DNA of 64,000 nucleotides from assembly GCA_028564675.1 (NCBI GenBank), contig JAOVVO010000353.1, positions 17,745 through 81,744 of the forward strand, in the 5' to 3' direction. Position numbers and translations under genes: made by a program. The stretch comes from Onchocerca lupi. Its lineage: Eukaryota > Nematoda > Chromadorea > Rhabditida > Onchocercidae. Each line of letters begins with the position of its first letter. The first letter of the stretch is position 1. Shown one piece after another: positions 27,462 to 40,600 of the stretch. Under the pieces are notes generated by a model. The model made no database searches and was not told the DNA's origin. It saw only the letters and a program-made list of their open reading frames with translations.

Positions 27462-29252
27462 AGAAGGGCGATAGAATGTTGTTATTTGATATGGTTAAAT
27501 GATGATGCTTGTTGATTATGGATTAGATCCAGTGTTATGATAACCGGGTATACAGGTGTCAAATGCATTTATATCTCTCCGATTCATTTGCAAATAATTA
27601 ACACTTTACTTTTAATAGACATATAATATCTTAGAAATCTTGACTGTTTTGGCTCTTCCAAAAGACCAATTTATATTATCCAAATTTTTTTCTGAAGTAC
27701 ATTACTACTATAGGAAATTGATATTGCTGTTATTTGACTTCCATTAATTCCAAGAGTTTCCATCGAAATTTTGAAATCGAACTTACAGTAACTAATAAAT
27801 AATTGAAAAGAGAGAAAATCTTTAAATTTTTAAAATGAAAATTAGAGCAGAATGTTTCTAATGCACTATTTTATACTTTTTAGCTGAGATGAAGAAAATT
27901 CAGAAAAATTATTGAGTGCAAATTCCAAAACCTGTTAATTTGCTAACAATTGTAGAAATGACAGAATAATGAAAGTGAAATGTGCCAACTAGTTAAATAA
28001 ATAAATATGTTACAGAAAAAAAGGCTCTCGTGCCGATTATTCAGTGATCAACGTCTATGACTGTTATCTTAGGTGCAATATGATTTGGACTTCCACATGC
28101 GTACTTCTCTTTCCCATCCATCATACTTACATCTATTCTTAGCAAACATTTTGCCAAGTTTATGAATTCGAAAGATTAAAGGTTGAGAATCCTGCTTTGA
28201 CTTATCTTTTGTGCAACTTTTGCATATATTTCAGCTACGAATTTGTAAACTTATTACAAATTTCATCAGTTTTATGAAATTATAATTAGAATAATTCTGA
28301 ACGATAGCTTATTGGCAATCATTGGAATAAGTGATTTGACGCTCCTGGCCATTGTGCCAAGAACGGCAATCTGCGTTGTCTACATGCCCTTTTATCCAAA
28401 ACAATATTTATAGACATTCCATGTGGTATGGAACAAAATAGTCCCCAAGGATTTATCATTCAATTAAGATCAATCATTGCGAACAATATTATGAATAAGC
28501 AGCATCATGTGCTTTCTAAACGATTAACTTGTCTTTCATACTCTTCCTATCAAGCTAGCGGGTCGATAGTTTTTGCTTGCTAATTTTAATTTCTTACGAA
28601 AATTTGAAATTCCCTAAAATAGAGAACTGCATCCTAGATTTAAGAAATGTTTATACAATATTTCTCTGCATAGGATACGCAAATTTTTACTGATTAATGC
28701 GATATGAATTCGTAGATCGGAAAATTTTAGCCATTCATATTTAATAGGGAATGTTGACTTATTGTTGTATTTGAGTTCAAGCTGAAGAAAAAAAAACTTA
28801 TATATTCGATAAAAACATGAAATCCAATTGTTTGGAACGGTTGAAGATGACGATGAAGGATTCGAAAGAGTACGGTAAATTGAGCAAAACGAGTTGCAGA
28901 CAGTGTTCTGAATGCCTTATCCATTTGTGCTGTAGGGGAAGAAGGGAGTGTTTGTCGTTACTTCGTCGATGTCGCACCGTGAAAATCGGGATGAATAGAT
29001 GATAAACAGCATGTAATGCCACAGCAGGACACGTGGTTGAATATGTTTGTCGGCATACATGCATGCATGCCATGCCTGTGCATGTCATCGGTGTATGTAT
29101 AGGTGCCACTAACATGTGATAACAATCACAAATGGATGCGATTTGATGTGACGAACAACCACGACAATGACACTCCAATGATGGCAAATGTAGGATAGAT
29201 CGTTCATTCGTTGAAACAAAATTTAGATCCGAATAAGTTAGTTCTAAGTTTG

Positions 29253-29272
29253 GCATGCATGCATGCATGCAT
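29253..29272 (+). repeat. (ATGC)n self-complementary repeat
   Basis: GCATGC repeated four times or more. A shorter copy, ACATGCATGCATGCC, lies about 200 bases upstream at 29057. Both are palindromic at every register. Confidence 0.85.
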
Positions 29273-32200
29273 ATGTTAACCTCGTCCGTTCCTCAATGAA
29301 CGTGTCGTGTCTCGCCTGTGTTAAACTTTATCAAATTGACAACCTCCTCTCCTCCTACTATCATCCTCTCCTTCCTGGATCCTGTTTTAGTTTCTCCGAC
29401 AAATCGTCTCCCCTCCTCCTTTGCTTTGTTCATTCTCATAAAACATGTACAGATAGATATGTGAATGAAGGAATATACACACGAACTGCATTATTCAGTA
29501 CATTTTCAAGGGACAGTTTTCGATTTTCGTCGTTAAATGCCAATTAATTCCAATATACAACACTTTTTATACACACATCAACTTTTTTTCAAGTTAAAAA
29601 ATTAAAATAATTGAAATTTATGGAGTCATTTAGTACTTACTCTCTCCAACTCTTTTATAGCTCAGATTTGAAAATCACCGATACTCTTCATTCAAGCAAT
29701 AATGTCTTGTCCTTGGATATTCAATGAATGCAGTTGAAAATAAGGATAAAATAAAATAAGTGGTGGGGACGAATAAAGGTTCGTAGTTTCTGGAACCAAA
29801 GATTGAAATTTCAGTAGTTTTCAGGATTAAAAGATAGAAAGGATCAATGTTTGGTATTGAAAATGACGAGATTTGTCGTCGAGATTTGTGGTTCTGTGAC
29901 AGTTCAAAATGAGCATTCTTCTCCCATTTTGAATAAACGATCTTTGACAAATGCAAATGCGATGATCGGTCGTCGATGTCCTCCCAGCTGTCCATGTCCA
30001 CGCCCCTTGGTCTCTTCATCTTTCTTCAGGCTTTCCTTATGCATATCCGAGATGAATGGAGCGAACCTTTTAACAGCATAATTCTTCCCTCCACAGATAA
30101 ACGCAATCCTTCCTCCACAAGTTTACCTAAAATTAATATCAGTTTAGTTGATCTGTTTACCTGTTTGTCTATTTAATAACTTGCACTGATACAGTTATAA
30201 AACTAAAATAAAATTTTCTAAAATAAGCACTCAAAACTATATGGTGCAATTTAAATAGAACAAAATATGCAAATTATGGAAGCATATTGCACTCACATGG
30301 TAGAAAATTGAAAATGCATTAATACAGTCGGAAAGTATAATAATTCGTTAATAACTTCTCAGCTTGTAACTTCAAGCTATATTACTATTATGTTTTTTAA
30401 GGTACAGTTCAAAACTTGAAATTCCTTTCGTCGAAATTTTGCTCAAGTGCCACATAAGCCAATATGCAAGTACAAGATACCGGAAACTAACTGTCACTGG
30501 TCATTCAGACATTAGTTATTTGATCTATTGCATAGCTTTACCACCAATAAATTGAAAATATTTTATCTTGCGCTAGATAATGATGTTTTGAAAAAAGAAA
30601 CAAGTTAGGTAGGAAAACTCAATCCATTTAACCCTTAACCCCAAACTCTTTTTTTCAATGCCACCCGATAGCAAATTGTGAAAAAAAAAAAAAAAAAAAA
30701 AATGAATACCAACATTTTGTGCTTATCTATTTTTCCTAACAAAATGATTAATGTCACCTGAAATACGAACTTCTTTCTTCCATTCTTTTAATTTCCACTT
30801 GAAAATTCTTAAAATATACAACTTTCCTACGGCAGCCAATCACTTGCAGTCAAAACATAGCAATTAATTTAAACTTTCGACTTTTCATCATCCTTTTCCA
30901 AGAATGAAAGGAAAGAAAGAGTTATGAAAAACATATTCTAAGCAAATTTTCCCGACAAATCCGTGCATTCTTATTTCAGGACCCAACCATTCTCTAAATT
31001 CACTTCACACAACATGATCTCAATAAAAAAGACTGGCAAATTATTTTTTCAAAATAAGCATAATATTATTCATATCTGCCTTGGTTTACCCAGATTTGCT
31101 GATAATCGTAAGGAATAAGACAATGGAAATCATTTCTATTTGGTTGACTTTGTTCGAACCTTCAATGCTTCTTTTTCTGGTTTTAGAACTATTAAAACAG
31201 TCTAAATTGTTGAAATTTTAAATTTGCTTCGTTGATTATTTTACCGCTAGCTCTTATCGATTTAAGATGTTAATTTTTCTTTTTGTTGGTAAAAAAGATG
31301 AGACAGACTTTTCGTCTCATCATATTGAATATAAAAGGCTCATGCACGCCAATACTATTAAAATTTATGTCGTTGTTCAAGACGTTAGTCATGGATGACT
31401 AATTTAGAGAATATTTGGATGGTAAAAATGAAGAAGCTATTATGCTCATTTTCGAAAATATATAATTTATTTATTTCATGAGAAATGTGACTTGAACATT
31501 TCATCGCAGTGGTGTAACAACTTCGAAAGATAGAAGAATAAATGGACCAGGAAAACAACGCCATGTATTGGCTGAGTGATGCCAAATTGTACGAGCAGTT
31601 TCTGCAAACAAATTGCTTTGATTCTTCAAAGGCCTTGATATGATGACGTTCTATATTTTTGCTGAAAATTATTTGTCAAGAATTATTTGCAATGCCAATA
31701 ACGCAATTTTTTGATTTAGGATTAGCTATAACATAATACACCAACTACAACAATTTTGAAACTGTTTGTAATGATTGCTTTCCGTATTTAATTTCAACAC
31801 AGATCATTGCATTTACACTTAAGCTAGAAAATATTTTTTTTGAAAAGAGCGAAGAAGTGAAACATTGTTCATTTGCTGGAACTACATTTCAAAAACACGG
31901 GACTATTCCGTTCATTTTTTCGGAACTGTTAATCAAAGGGTGAGTAATCACGGCAAAATCAACATGAGGTTCATGCCTGCTCCAATGATTGCTTCTTAAA
32001 TGCTTTCAGTGCATCAAACTTATTCAAGACCATAATGAATTGTTAGTATTATTTTAATCCATTTTATACTTTAAAAAAACCTCCACTAGATCTTCTCAGA
32101 AAATGTTGAGAGGAATATTCTGCAGACTTTTTCAATTGATAGGAAGTTTTGTTATTGTCATCAAATGACTGTCAAATGAAGTTATGGAATTGCAACTACA

Positions 32201-34568
32201 AATAACAGATCAGATAGAGAAGAAAGACTGCTATCATAAATCAATGAGTTTTCGATTGACTGAATTGAAAGAAAATAAGTGCATTGTTGATGCCAAAAAT
32301 TCAAAAATTATTCCAACCAGTAAAATGAAAATGATTTTTGCTTCCTTCCCCCATAAATAGAAATGGATCTTGCAGTATCGATTTAGTCGTCTAATTGTCA
32401 TAAATTATGAGAAGTTGACGGATGCAATGACATTTATCATATAATAATACTGAGAAAGTGGTTATTCATACTGTTATTGTTGTTTCATAATCTCTATGCA
32501 AGTGTTGCAGTAATTCTATTTCTGCTTGTCATCAATACCATCCCAAAATAATTCATTAATTTGGTGCTGACCAAAAATTAATTCAAATACCAATATCACC
32601 TGCAAAATACAAAATGGATGAATTTGATAAAGCTATCGATAACACCAAATTTATTGAACAAAATGTTCTGATAATTAATATCAGGAGCCTTTTCAAAAGT
32701 TGGTATAGTTAGAAATTCTATTTGACCATTTCACTAAACTATTTGATGTATCACCATTAACATGTTCCGTGATTATATAGTTTCCAAAATACTGATGGTG
32801 ATAAAGCGGTAAATGTTTTGGAAAGAGTCAGTAATGTTTTAAAAAATTAATAGTACTGACTAGAAATCTTTAAACCTGACCAATTCTTTCTTCTTTTTTT
32901 TTGCAGAAAGTTCTTATAAGATGCTGTAACAATTTATTTTCAATCATTATACTGTCTAGTAGTGTTTTTGATCCTCAAGATTTTGAGCATAAATTCAACA
33001 ATTTTTCAAATCGATTCTCAAATCTTCCGGTTCACTTATTTCTCATACGATGAATTTGATCAGTGATGGTACTATAAAAGTTTAGTTGAAGATATAATAG
33101 AGAAGCTTTATACTGCCATATCATGAGAAATTTAAAGTCACCACTAAATTAGTACATTATTAAATTAGAAGACGCTCCAGTTTCATTAAAATTTGCTTAT
33201 TTATCATTTTGGCTGACATAATTATGCAATACTGTAGTAGTTGGGAAATTTCTAAAACTAGTTTTAAATGATGATATATCTGGAAATGGAAAAAATTTTT
33301 AATTAGAAAAATTAAACCTTATTAGCCTATAGATTCCAAATCACACCAATTCACCTAAATGCTCTGCTTTTCAGAAATTTATGGCACAATAATAGATGGG
33401 AACAGATTTTCTGCATTAGGCACGTGAATATGTGTTGCACCCCCTGCCAGGTCAGCAATTCAAAATGAACTTGAAATTGGACAAAACACAGCCAGTGACC
33501 ACAACGTGATAAAAGCGAAAGAGCGGAATGATACTTTTATGTAGACAAATGATGCTGAAAGAAGAAAACAATATGGGATACGGATCATAGAGATATTTGG
33601 CATCCCTTTAATTAGACCTCAAACGCATAAAACTTATTTCTCCGGTGCAAGAAATAACTGACCCGAAATTGAGGGAAGAGTTGAAGACGGGAGAAGAAGG
33701 AAACAGTAGCGAGGTCAGGGTTGGAGAGCTAGAATGCTTCACATGAACGATTCACCGATTTCTGTTGTCGATGGTCAATTACTATTTCACTTGACACTTC
33801 AAAGCCTTGGAACCGTCTTTCAATTGATGTTATCAGCAACAACTTTCCTAGACTCTCTACGCAATATACTTTCATGTCCTTTACCGAAATGAAGCTTTTC
33901 TTCCATGACAATCCCGAAATTATGCAAAAATAAATCATTCGGCAAGTTTACAAGTTCTTTTTTATCTCTTCTCAGTCTAAATTTTAAAGATTGGGCAAAG
34001 GATACAAATAAATGTACTATTATAGTTTAAATGCACATTCAGAGAAAAGAATCGATCAGAATATGTTTTCAATTGTATATTTTAAATTTACGAATTTTTC
34101 AAGCAAAATTTTTCTTGTTTCTCAATGTAAATATCATACGATTACTTTGAAAAATACATAGACACCACGGAATAAATTATATGTTATTAACAATCCTTCT
34201 GTCAAACAGCCATCCAAATAAGATGTGATGTCAGGTGAAATTTTTTGTTAGATTCACCAGATACGAAATGAATAATTTGTTATTTGAAAATAGATTTTCT
34301 TGATATTTCTTGATACCTCCCTACTTCATTATCCTGCAAATTAAAGCATTCCCTTTTATCTTTTCACAAATAAGACAAAGAAAAAAAATTATTTTAGCTG
34401 TCAAGAGGAATGAATTGTAAACCGCACTTGTAGTGAAATTGACAACGTCGATAACAGCCTGCATAGGAAAGATTTCGATACTAATCAGCGCTATAATAAC
34501 AAAATTGAAAAAAAAAAAAAAACTACTCGCAATCAATAGATGCTTCTACTTTAATCAAATCTAATCTC

Positions 34569-34593
34569 AAAAAAAAAAAAAAAAAAAAAAAAA
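34569..34593 (+). repeat. Poly-A tract (25 A)
   Basis: An uninterrupted homopolymer in the spacer; another, of 22 A, is at 30681-30702. Confidence 0.9.
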
Positions 34594-34983
34594 CCTGTGC
34601 GATCATAAACATGAATGAAAAAGCAGAATTAAAAAAAATTCTGTCCCCTAAAATGGTTTTTAACCGATGAAATTTCTCACATAAAGTTCCAAAGATGCTA
34701 AAAATACCAGGAAACATTTCGAAATCAACAATTTTTTTGAGAGCTTAAAGGATGCACATTTGTGATCAATTAATGCTCAACTAATTCTGCTATTAATGAA
34801 GAGTAAAATTTCGATCAACCGAACAAAACAGATTATTGTCCTGAATATCTGAACCAAAAATTTTTTCCCTACAACGAAAGTCCTGGATTTTTATAAGGAT
34901 TGGTTTTCAAAATTTCATTCTTGTGGAAAGCTAAAATGGTATATAACAGATCAATATCACTAAGGAATAATTTCTTCAACTTA

Positions 34984-35609
34984 TTTATTTCGGGAATAAT
35001 TTCTTCCTTCACAATTCGCAGCGGCAATCTTTAATGGTGTTTGCTCAGTCTCTCTTGCCATCCCGCTAAATGCACGATGATTCGAATTCCATGGTTCTCC
35101 AATGCCTTGCAAATATTTAGAATCAGATATGTCCAGTAGTCCTTTCCATAAATTACAATTTACAATTCGAATGTAAACTTCATGGCACTTTAACATAATT
35201 AGAAATTTGGGAATATATTTTATATGGTTTCTGAGTACCAACAGTCAGTCTAATCACTTCGGTGGTAGAGATAAATCATTCTTCACCTACCTTTTGGTTT
35301 GGGTAATTTCTTTACCTGGCTTTTTCAACATTTACCAGAACCCCGATCATTCCCATAACAAGCGAAGAATCCTTCTGCCGCTTTCAGGTATTCAGATTGC
35401 ACTGAAACCGTGCCTTCCCTATTATGATCATTGTACTTCATCATAACTAAGCGCAGTTTAAATGTCAAGTTATGGCCATGTAAATAAATAAAGCGCAGTT
35501 TGATTTTCAAGTATGCTCGTTCTAACAGGACCAGAAAAAGCTCAGATAACCTGTTAAGAGCTGAGTCTGTATCGAGAATTCTGCATATTTTCAAGATTCT
35601 AGCAGACAA
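34984..35609 (-). other. Possible two-exon gene or gene remnant, unrecognised
   Basis: A 94-codon minus-strand frame starts at 35609 and reaches a good donor GTAAAT after the codons for NDRGS near 35336. Further down, a frame containing WKGLLDISDSKYLQGIGEP and NHRAFSGMARETEQTPLKIA is open to a stop at about 34981, and an acceptor near 35175 would join them in phase. Codon make-up looks better than chance, but no family comes to mind. AAGCGCAGTTT occurs twice in the first part. Confidence 0.2.
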
Positions 35610-36773
35610 AACCAGTATCTTGAACTAAATAATTGCCAATCTCTATACCTTAATATACATTGATATTAAATCATCTGGAAAGAGAAAGTTGCACTGCAAT
35701 GGTTCATAACTTTAGCAAAGCATAAGCCAGCGTTCGTTAATTCAGACTTATTAATAACTTTATAAAATGTTACATGGATATACCTAGGACAACAACATGA
35801 AGCTTTTTCTGAAATTAAACATCAATAAAAATTCAATGATGCATCTGATAAACAGAAGATATGAATAACTGCTGTGAAATCCATACTAAATATTACATCT
35901 TGAGATTTGAAACTGCTCAAAATAAAACAGTGGTTCATTTGCGAAACGAAAATAGTGAACTCAAATTACTGGAAATAGATGATATCATTCAAAGATGTTA
36001 AATATAAAATATACACGCTACAACGAACAATAAAGCACATAAGTCTTAAGTGAACTGAATGAGTGAGGATGCAACTCAAGCAATATTTCGAGAACTGAAG
36101 GGCTCGAATTCAGAAAAAAATAAAGAAACAAACAATAACTTATAATAAATTCCATGTATATTTTCGTCATCTTCTAAAATTTGCGTTAATTTATGACCTC
36201 GGAGAAAAAATAATCGAAAATGAACTAAAATGCGACAAAACATACCTGCACTAAAAAAATCTCGAAACGACTGTTCTGGAATTCCAGTTTCAACTTCGAG
36301 ATCATTAAAATTTTTTTTCAGGCTTATTCATTTGCAAAGTTTTACGACTGGTTGAACGCTAAGATCGTAAAATTATCATATTAGTTAAACAAAATCAATT
36401 CGAGATAACGACTAATAATAACCAAATTATGAAAATTGCCAACAAGAAATGCCATAATAAAAAATAACCACAACCTTATGAGCAGCGAAAAATATCACAC
36501 CCCACGATAACATAATGGAAATTGAGGCGAGATAAAATATAAAGTTTTGACTATGCTAGAAAGTAAATATACGTATTATCAAATTATTAAAACTGCAGCT
36601 AATACCGTATTTTATTCGAAGGAAAAACGTGTCGCATTATAAAACTAAAAGAAATAAACAATCTACCTCCATCTATTGAAGAAAAGACTCAAAGCATCCA
36701 AAAGTCACTTTTAATTACAATTACCTAAGCAAAATCTGGTACCAATAAGCATTCATATTTCACCATTTCCGAT

Positions 36774-37022
36774 TCAACACAATACGTGACTGGAAGAGTA
36801 CAGAAGAAAGAAATGATAAACTGGAATAAGTGAGGCTTTCGAAAGCCGATGATTCCAAAAGTCTTCAACAACATCAACTGCATCATCCCATTTCATTGAG
36901 CCAGAGAGTACAATAGAGATCCTGGCTTGAAAAACTTTAACTTTTTCAGAGGTGTTAAATGCTCCAATTTGGCAGATAAAAACTTTCCAGCGTTGCGAAA
37001 AAAATGAAATGAGACTTCGCAT
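36774..37022 (-). other. Coding-like open frame, unrecognised
   Basis: An 82-codon frame carrying MKWDDAVDVVEDFWNHRLSK. It lies 0.6 kb past the jac-1 stop on the same strand. I do not recognise it; it could be chance, a fragment or a small downstream gene. Confidence 0.15.
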
Positions 37023-37625
37023 CTTAGATTAATCCTTTATGAAATCAAATAACATTTTATTAAAGAAAGAAACGAAATAAAAAAACAAAACGGTTAGTGA
37101 GTTAAAAGTATTCACTGGACAATATTTGATAAAATAAAAAATGGTCACCAATAATAGCATGCACTGTGTGAGATGTGTCGTCATTTGAGTATCATTATAA
37201 CAGAATTAGTTCCCAGCTTTATGCAAGTTTATTCTTTTCAGCTGCTGCACATCTGTAATTCACACCCAGCTGTCGCCACCCGTCGGACCACAATGTTCAC
37301 TGCGCTTATGTACCGAAGCATACAGTGGCTCGCCAGCCTTAAAATTCTTATTTATTTAAGCATACTTTTATTCACACGGTAAAGATGACGGAAGTAATAA
37401 TTAAAAAGGATAGTAAGGAAGTAAGATGTATTTAAGTAAATAAATAAATAGATAAATAAAAGGAATATATTCCAGAAAAAGATCAAAATTTCATCAATTT
37501 TAATTCAAATTAGTTATTTAATGATGCAGTTGACAATAAGAAATTTGCCAGCGTTTTGTCTTATCATCAAATTTAATGTCCAGGTATTATCGCAATAGCA
37601 ATAGTTGAATAATTTTCAGATAATA

Positions 37626-40600
37626 TTATTTCCTTGAAGAATAAACCTGGTGATGAGATCCAAATGAATCCATCCTGCTACTGCGACTTTGTAGAGAAAG
37701 ATTTTGTGGATTTCTCTCAGGAGAAGTTTTGCCATATGCAGAGCCTTCTGGTGCACTGGTCTGCAAAGAAGAAATCTTTATCAAATCGATATTAAAATAA
37801 GCCTGAATTATGTTTTAGTTTTCGGATTTCTTTCTTTTCTTTTTGTTAAGTTCACCAAAATAACAGAAATTGGTTCACAATATTCCAAGTATTCAAGAGA
37901 AGTTATGACCTCAGGAAATTATAAAGTTCCATATCCTGGAAAAAATCGTGTGAATCGTTAAATTAACATACCCTACTATCCAATGTATTATATCGTCCAG
38001 TACCATATGTACTTGCATTGTCATCAAAATTTTCACTTTTTAAATGTGTTGGCCGCTCAGTGCCTTGTGATGATATTGGTCGAGAAAGTGTTGTTGCATC
38101 ACGGGCACGAATTGTTGTTCCTGAATAGAAGTCTGATTCTTTCAAACCGTTCCGTTTAAAGCCATCATGAAGTTCCTTGTGTTGCCACATCAGATAAAGA
38201 ACCTGTAAGACATCAGCAACCATTTCAGCTATTTCCAATGCACCCAGTTAGTTGCAGTCTCCTCAACGTCTACTGTTTTACTCATTTGTTGGATGTCGAT
38301 TCAAAAGTCTATTCAGTTCAAGCTAGACATCCATAAAAAAAGTGCGAGGAAGAGTTGACCAGCCGCATCTTGTAATGAATAGAAAAAAGCCAAAAATGAT
38401 AAAATTAGGCAACCTGTGACGCATATTTGCAAATACGGGTACTGTATATAGGATATGAACTGGCTAAATTTCGTAGTCGTTCAGTTCCTCCACATTCATG
38501 AATATTCCTGAAAAAACAATGCATGGATGTAATACTAAAAAATCACGCTTACTTCGTCAAGTGAAAATTATACTTGAAATAAACTTCCTCAATACTTCAA
38601 AAATCTGACTGCGGGAGTCCAGAGAGATCAGGAACCTTGTAAAGTCTGCAGAATGCTTGACAGTTTCAAATAATATGCCCAAAATTGCTCCAATTGTTGC
38701 ATCGCTCACATTTGGATCTCGAAATCGTTGATCAGCCAGAGGTAACTTTGCCACTAGATCTTTCATTGCATATTTGCCAATCAGTTCGCGATTTCGCTGC
38801 AACAGATGTATTTTCGCATTTGCAGTATATGAGTAAAAATTTTCATATAGGGCTTAGCTGGAAATATTGATTAACGGCCTAGCAACAACAAATATTCTCA
38901 ACCTTTGTAACAAAAATTTTTTGAAATTAGATGGATTTTAAAAACGCGCAAATAGTGACCTGATCAAGCGAAAGGTTTCGTAGTGCTGTTGTTACAGCGC
39001 GAACAACTTTATCGTCATTTAATCGCAATAGTTCCACAAGCACAGGCAAACCTTTTTCCGTACGTATACAGGCTCTGACATTAACCGATGGTTCAAAGTG
39101 ACATGCAGCAAGGTTCTGTATTGCACCAGCAGATGCCTGAGAAAATCATATTTACTAAGAGTCCTCAATGAATATGAAATTTTTAAGATTTAATTGTAAT
39201 CAAGTTCACAAAGTTCAAATAAATATAAACAAGTACTGGGTAGAGAAGAGGTATAAAAATGATCTTTAAATTTGTGCTTATGAACATACTTCCAGAATTT
39301 CAGGGTTTGACGCTTCCTGTAACAACTTCAAATATAGTTTCACTAGTTGCGACTGCCACAACAATTCCGCTCCCTGCAAAACTTTTTATTAGAATTTTAT
39401 TCATTTAAAGACGACAAATGATAAATACAGATAAAATTCAAGAGGAAAGAAACATAACGCTGATAGGTTCTTTGTGTCACAAGGTACTTTTCTATAAGAT
39501 ATCTGTCCCATAAGTAACATAAAGTATCGTTCCATAACTAGGAAATGATGCAAATTATCAAAGACATTGAAATAAAATACAGAAAAAGCACCATCACACT
39601 TCTTGATCCATTCACTACAGTACTTTGTGCGATTCTCTTCTTTTTATTAGATTCTTTCTTCTTGATTTTGGGACTTTCTGAAGGAGCCGATTTACTGCGT
39701 TCCCGTTGTGTAGTTTCAAAAACAGCTTTAGGATTGTAATTTTCATCCTTCACTTCTTGAATTCTGCAGAAATGCAAACTGTCATTGTAATTTCCTTATG
39801 TGATAATGATAATTCAAGGTTTTACAGTAAAGTAAAACATACCGGTAACTCAGATTACGTAAAGTGCAAACAACATTTTCGACAGAACGGGTATCAATCT
39901 GGTTCCTCAAAATTGCATAATGCAAATAGTGTATGAGACTTTCGATTAAACCAGGACATCCACGAAGCATTTTTCGAGCATTAGAAGAAGCGGCCGAAAC
40001 ATTCCTGAAAATCCTGTTTTCTAATTTCAAATAATTATTGAAAATAACTATTTCATTATGAAAACGAGTGGAATCGTTAAAAAATCTTAACAAAGTGATG
40101 CTGAGAAGGACCCTTAAAATACTGGAAATTTGCCTTAAAACACCAGTTCCGTTTTTGAACATAATGATGCTATGTGACATATTGAGTCCACTTTCCGCAT
40201 TGTTTCTAATCGATCCAGAACCAGGTACAACAATGCGTTGAGCTATTGATTCCGAAACTTGACTAAGTATTGTTGGTTTTAAGTCCTGCAAATCCATCAT
40301 TCTCTTTACTTTCAGAAACTTTATATAAAATATACAGCATAAATCTTTCTAAAAATCATAGTCAATCAACACTTACATCACAGCTCGAGAGATTCCACAG
40401 GGTAGCAGTGACTTCTTCCATCACTTGAGCATCGTGAGTCTGCCTTAACAGAGCCGCTAGAGCAACGATTCCACCTGCGCCATTAATAGCACGCTAATAA
40501 AGAAAATTTTCAACAAATTTGCAGGACTAGTGTCATGCTCATATTATTTAAACACTTCCGGAAACTCTGGTTCGTTCGTTGTAAATATCACTTTCCAGAA

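Larger units (their letters stand above)
21526..30180. other. Upstream region of elt-1, no gene recognised
   Basis: No exon with family resemblance is seen in this 8.7 kb. It carries simple-sequence tracts (listed separately), WGATAR sites, and several C/T-rich GC islands (about 23150-23470, 23690-23760, 29290-29420, 29970-30060). Long frames at 24504-25028 (+) and 28798-29268 (-) are open but of poor quality. The region probably holds elt-1 control elements and perhaps non-coding first exons. Confidence 0.5.
30181..37625. other. AT-rich spacer downstream of jac-1
   Basis: No recognised gene. Poly-A runs lie at 30681-30702 and 34569-34593, an (AAAT)n tract near 37434-37460, and an 8-bp hairpin GATGAGAC...GTCTCATC at 31297-31321. 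Coding-like frames at 34984-35609 and 36774-37022 (minus) are given separately. Confidence 0.5.

Noticed and set aside
31297..31321. GATGAGAC...GTCTCATC hairpin as a terminator or small RNA
   Set aside because: Only 8 bp, no longer fold or T-run; frequent by chance.
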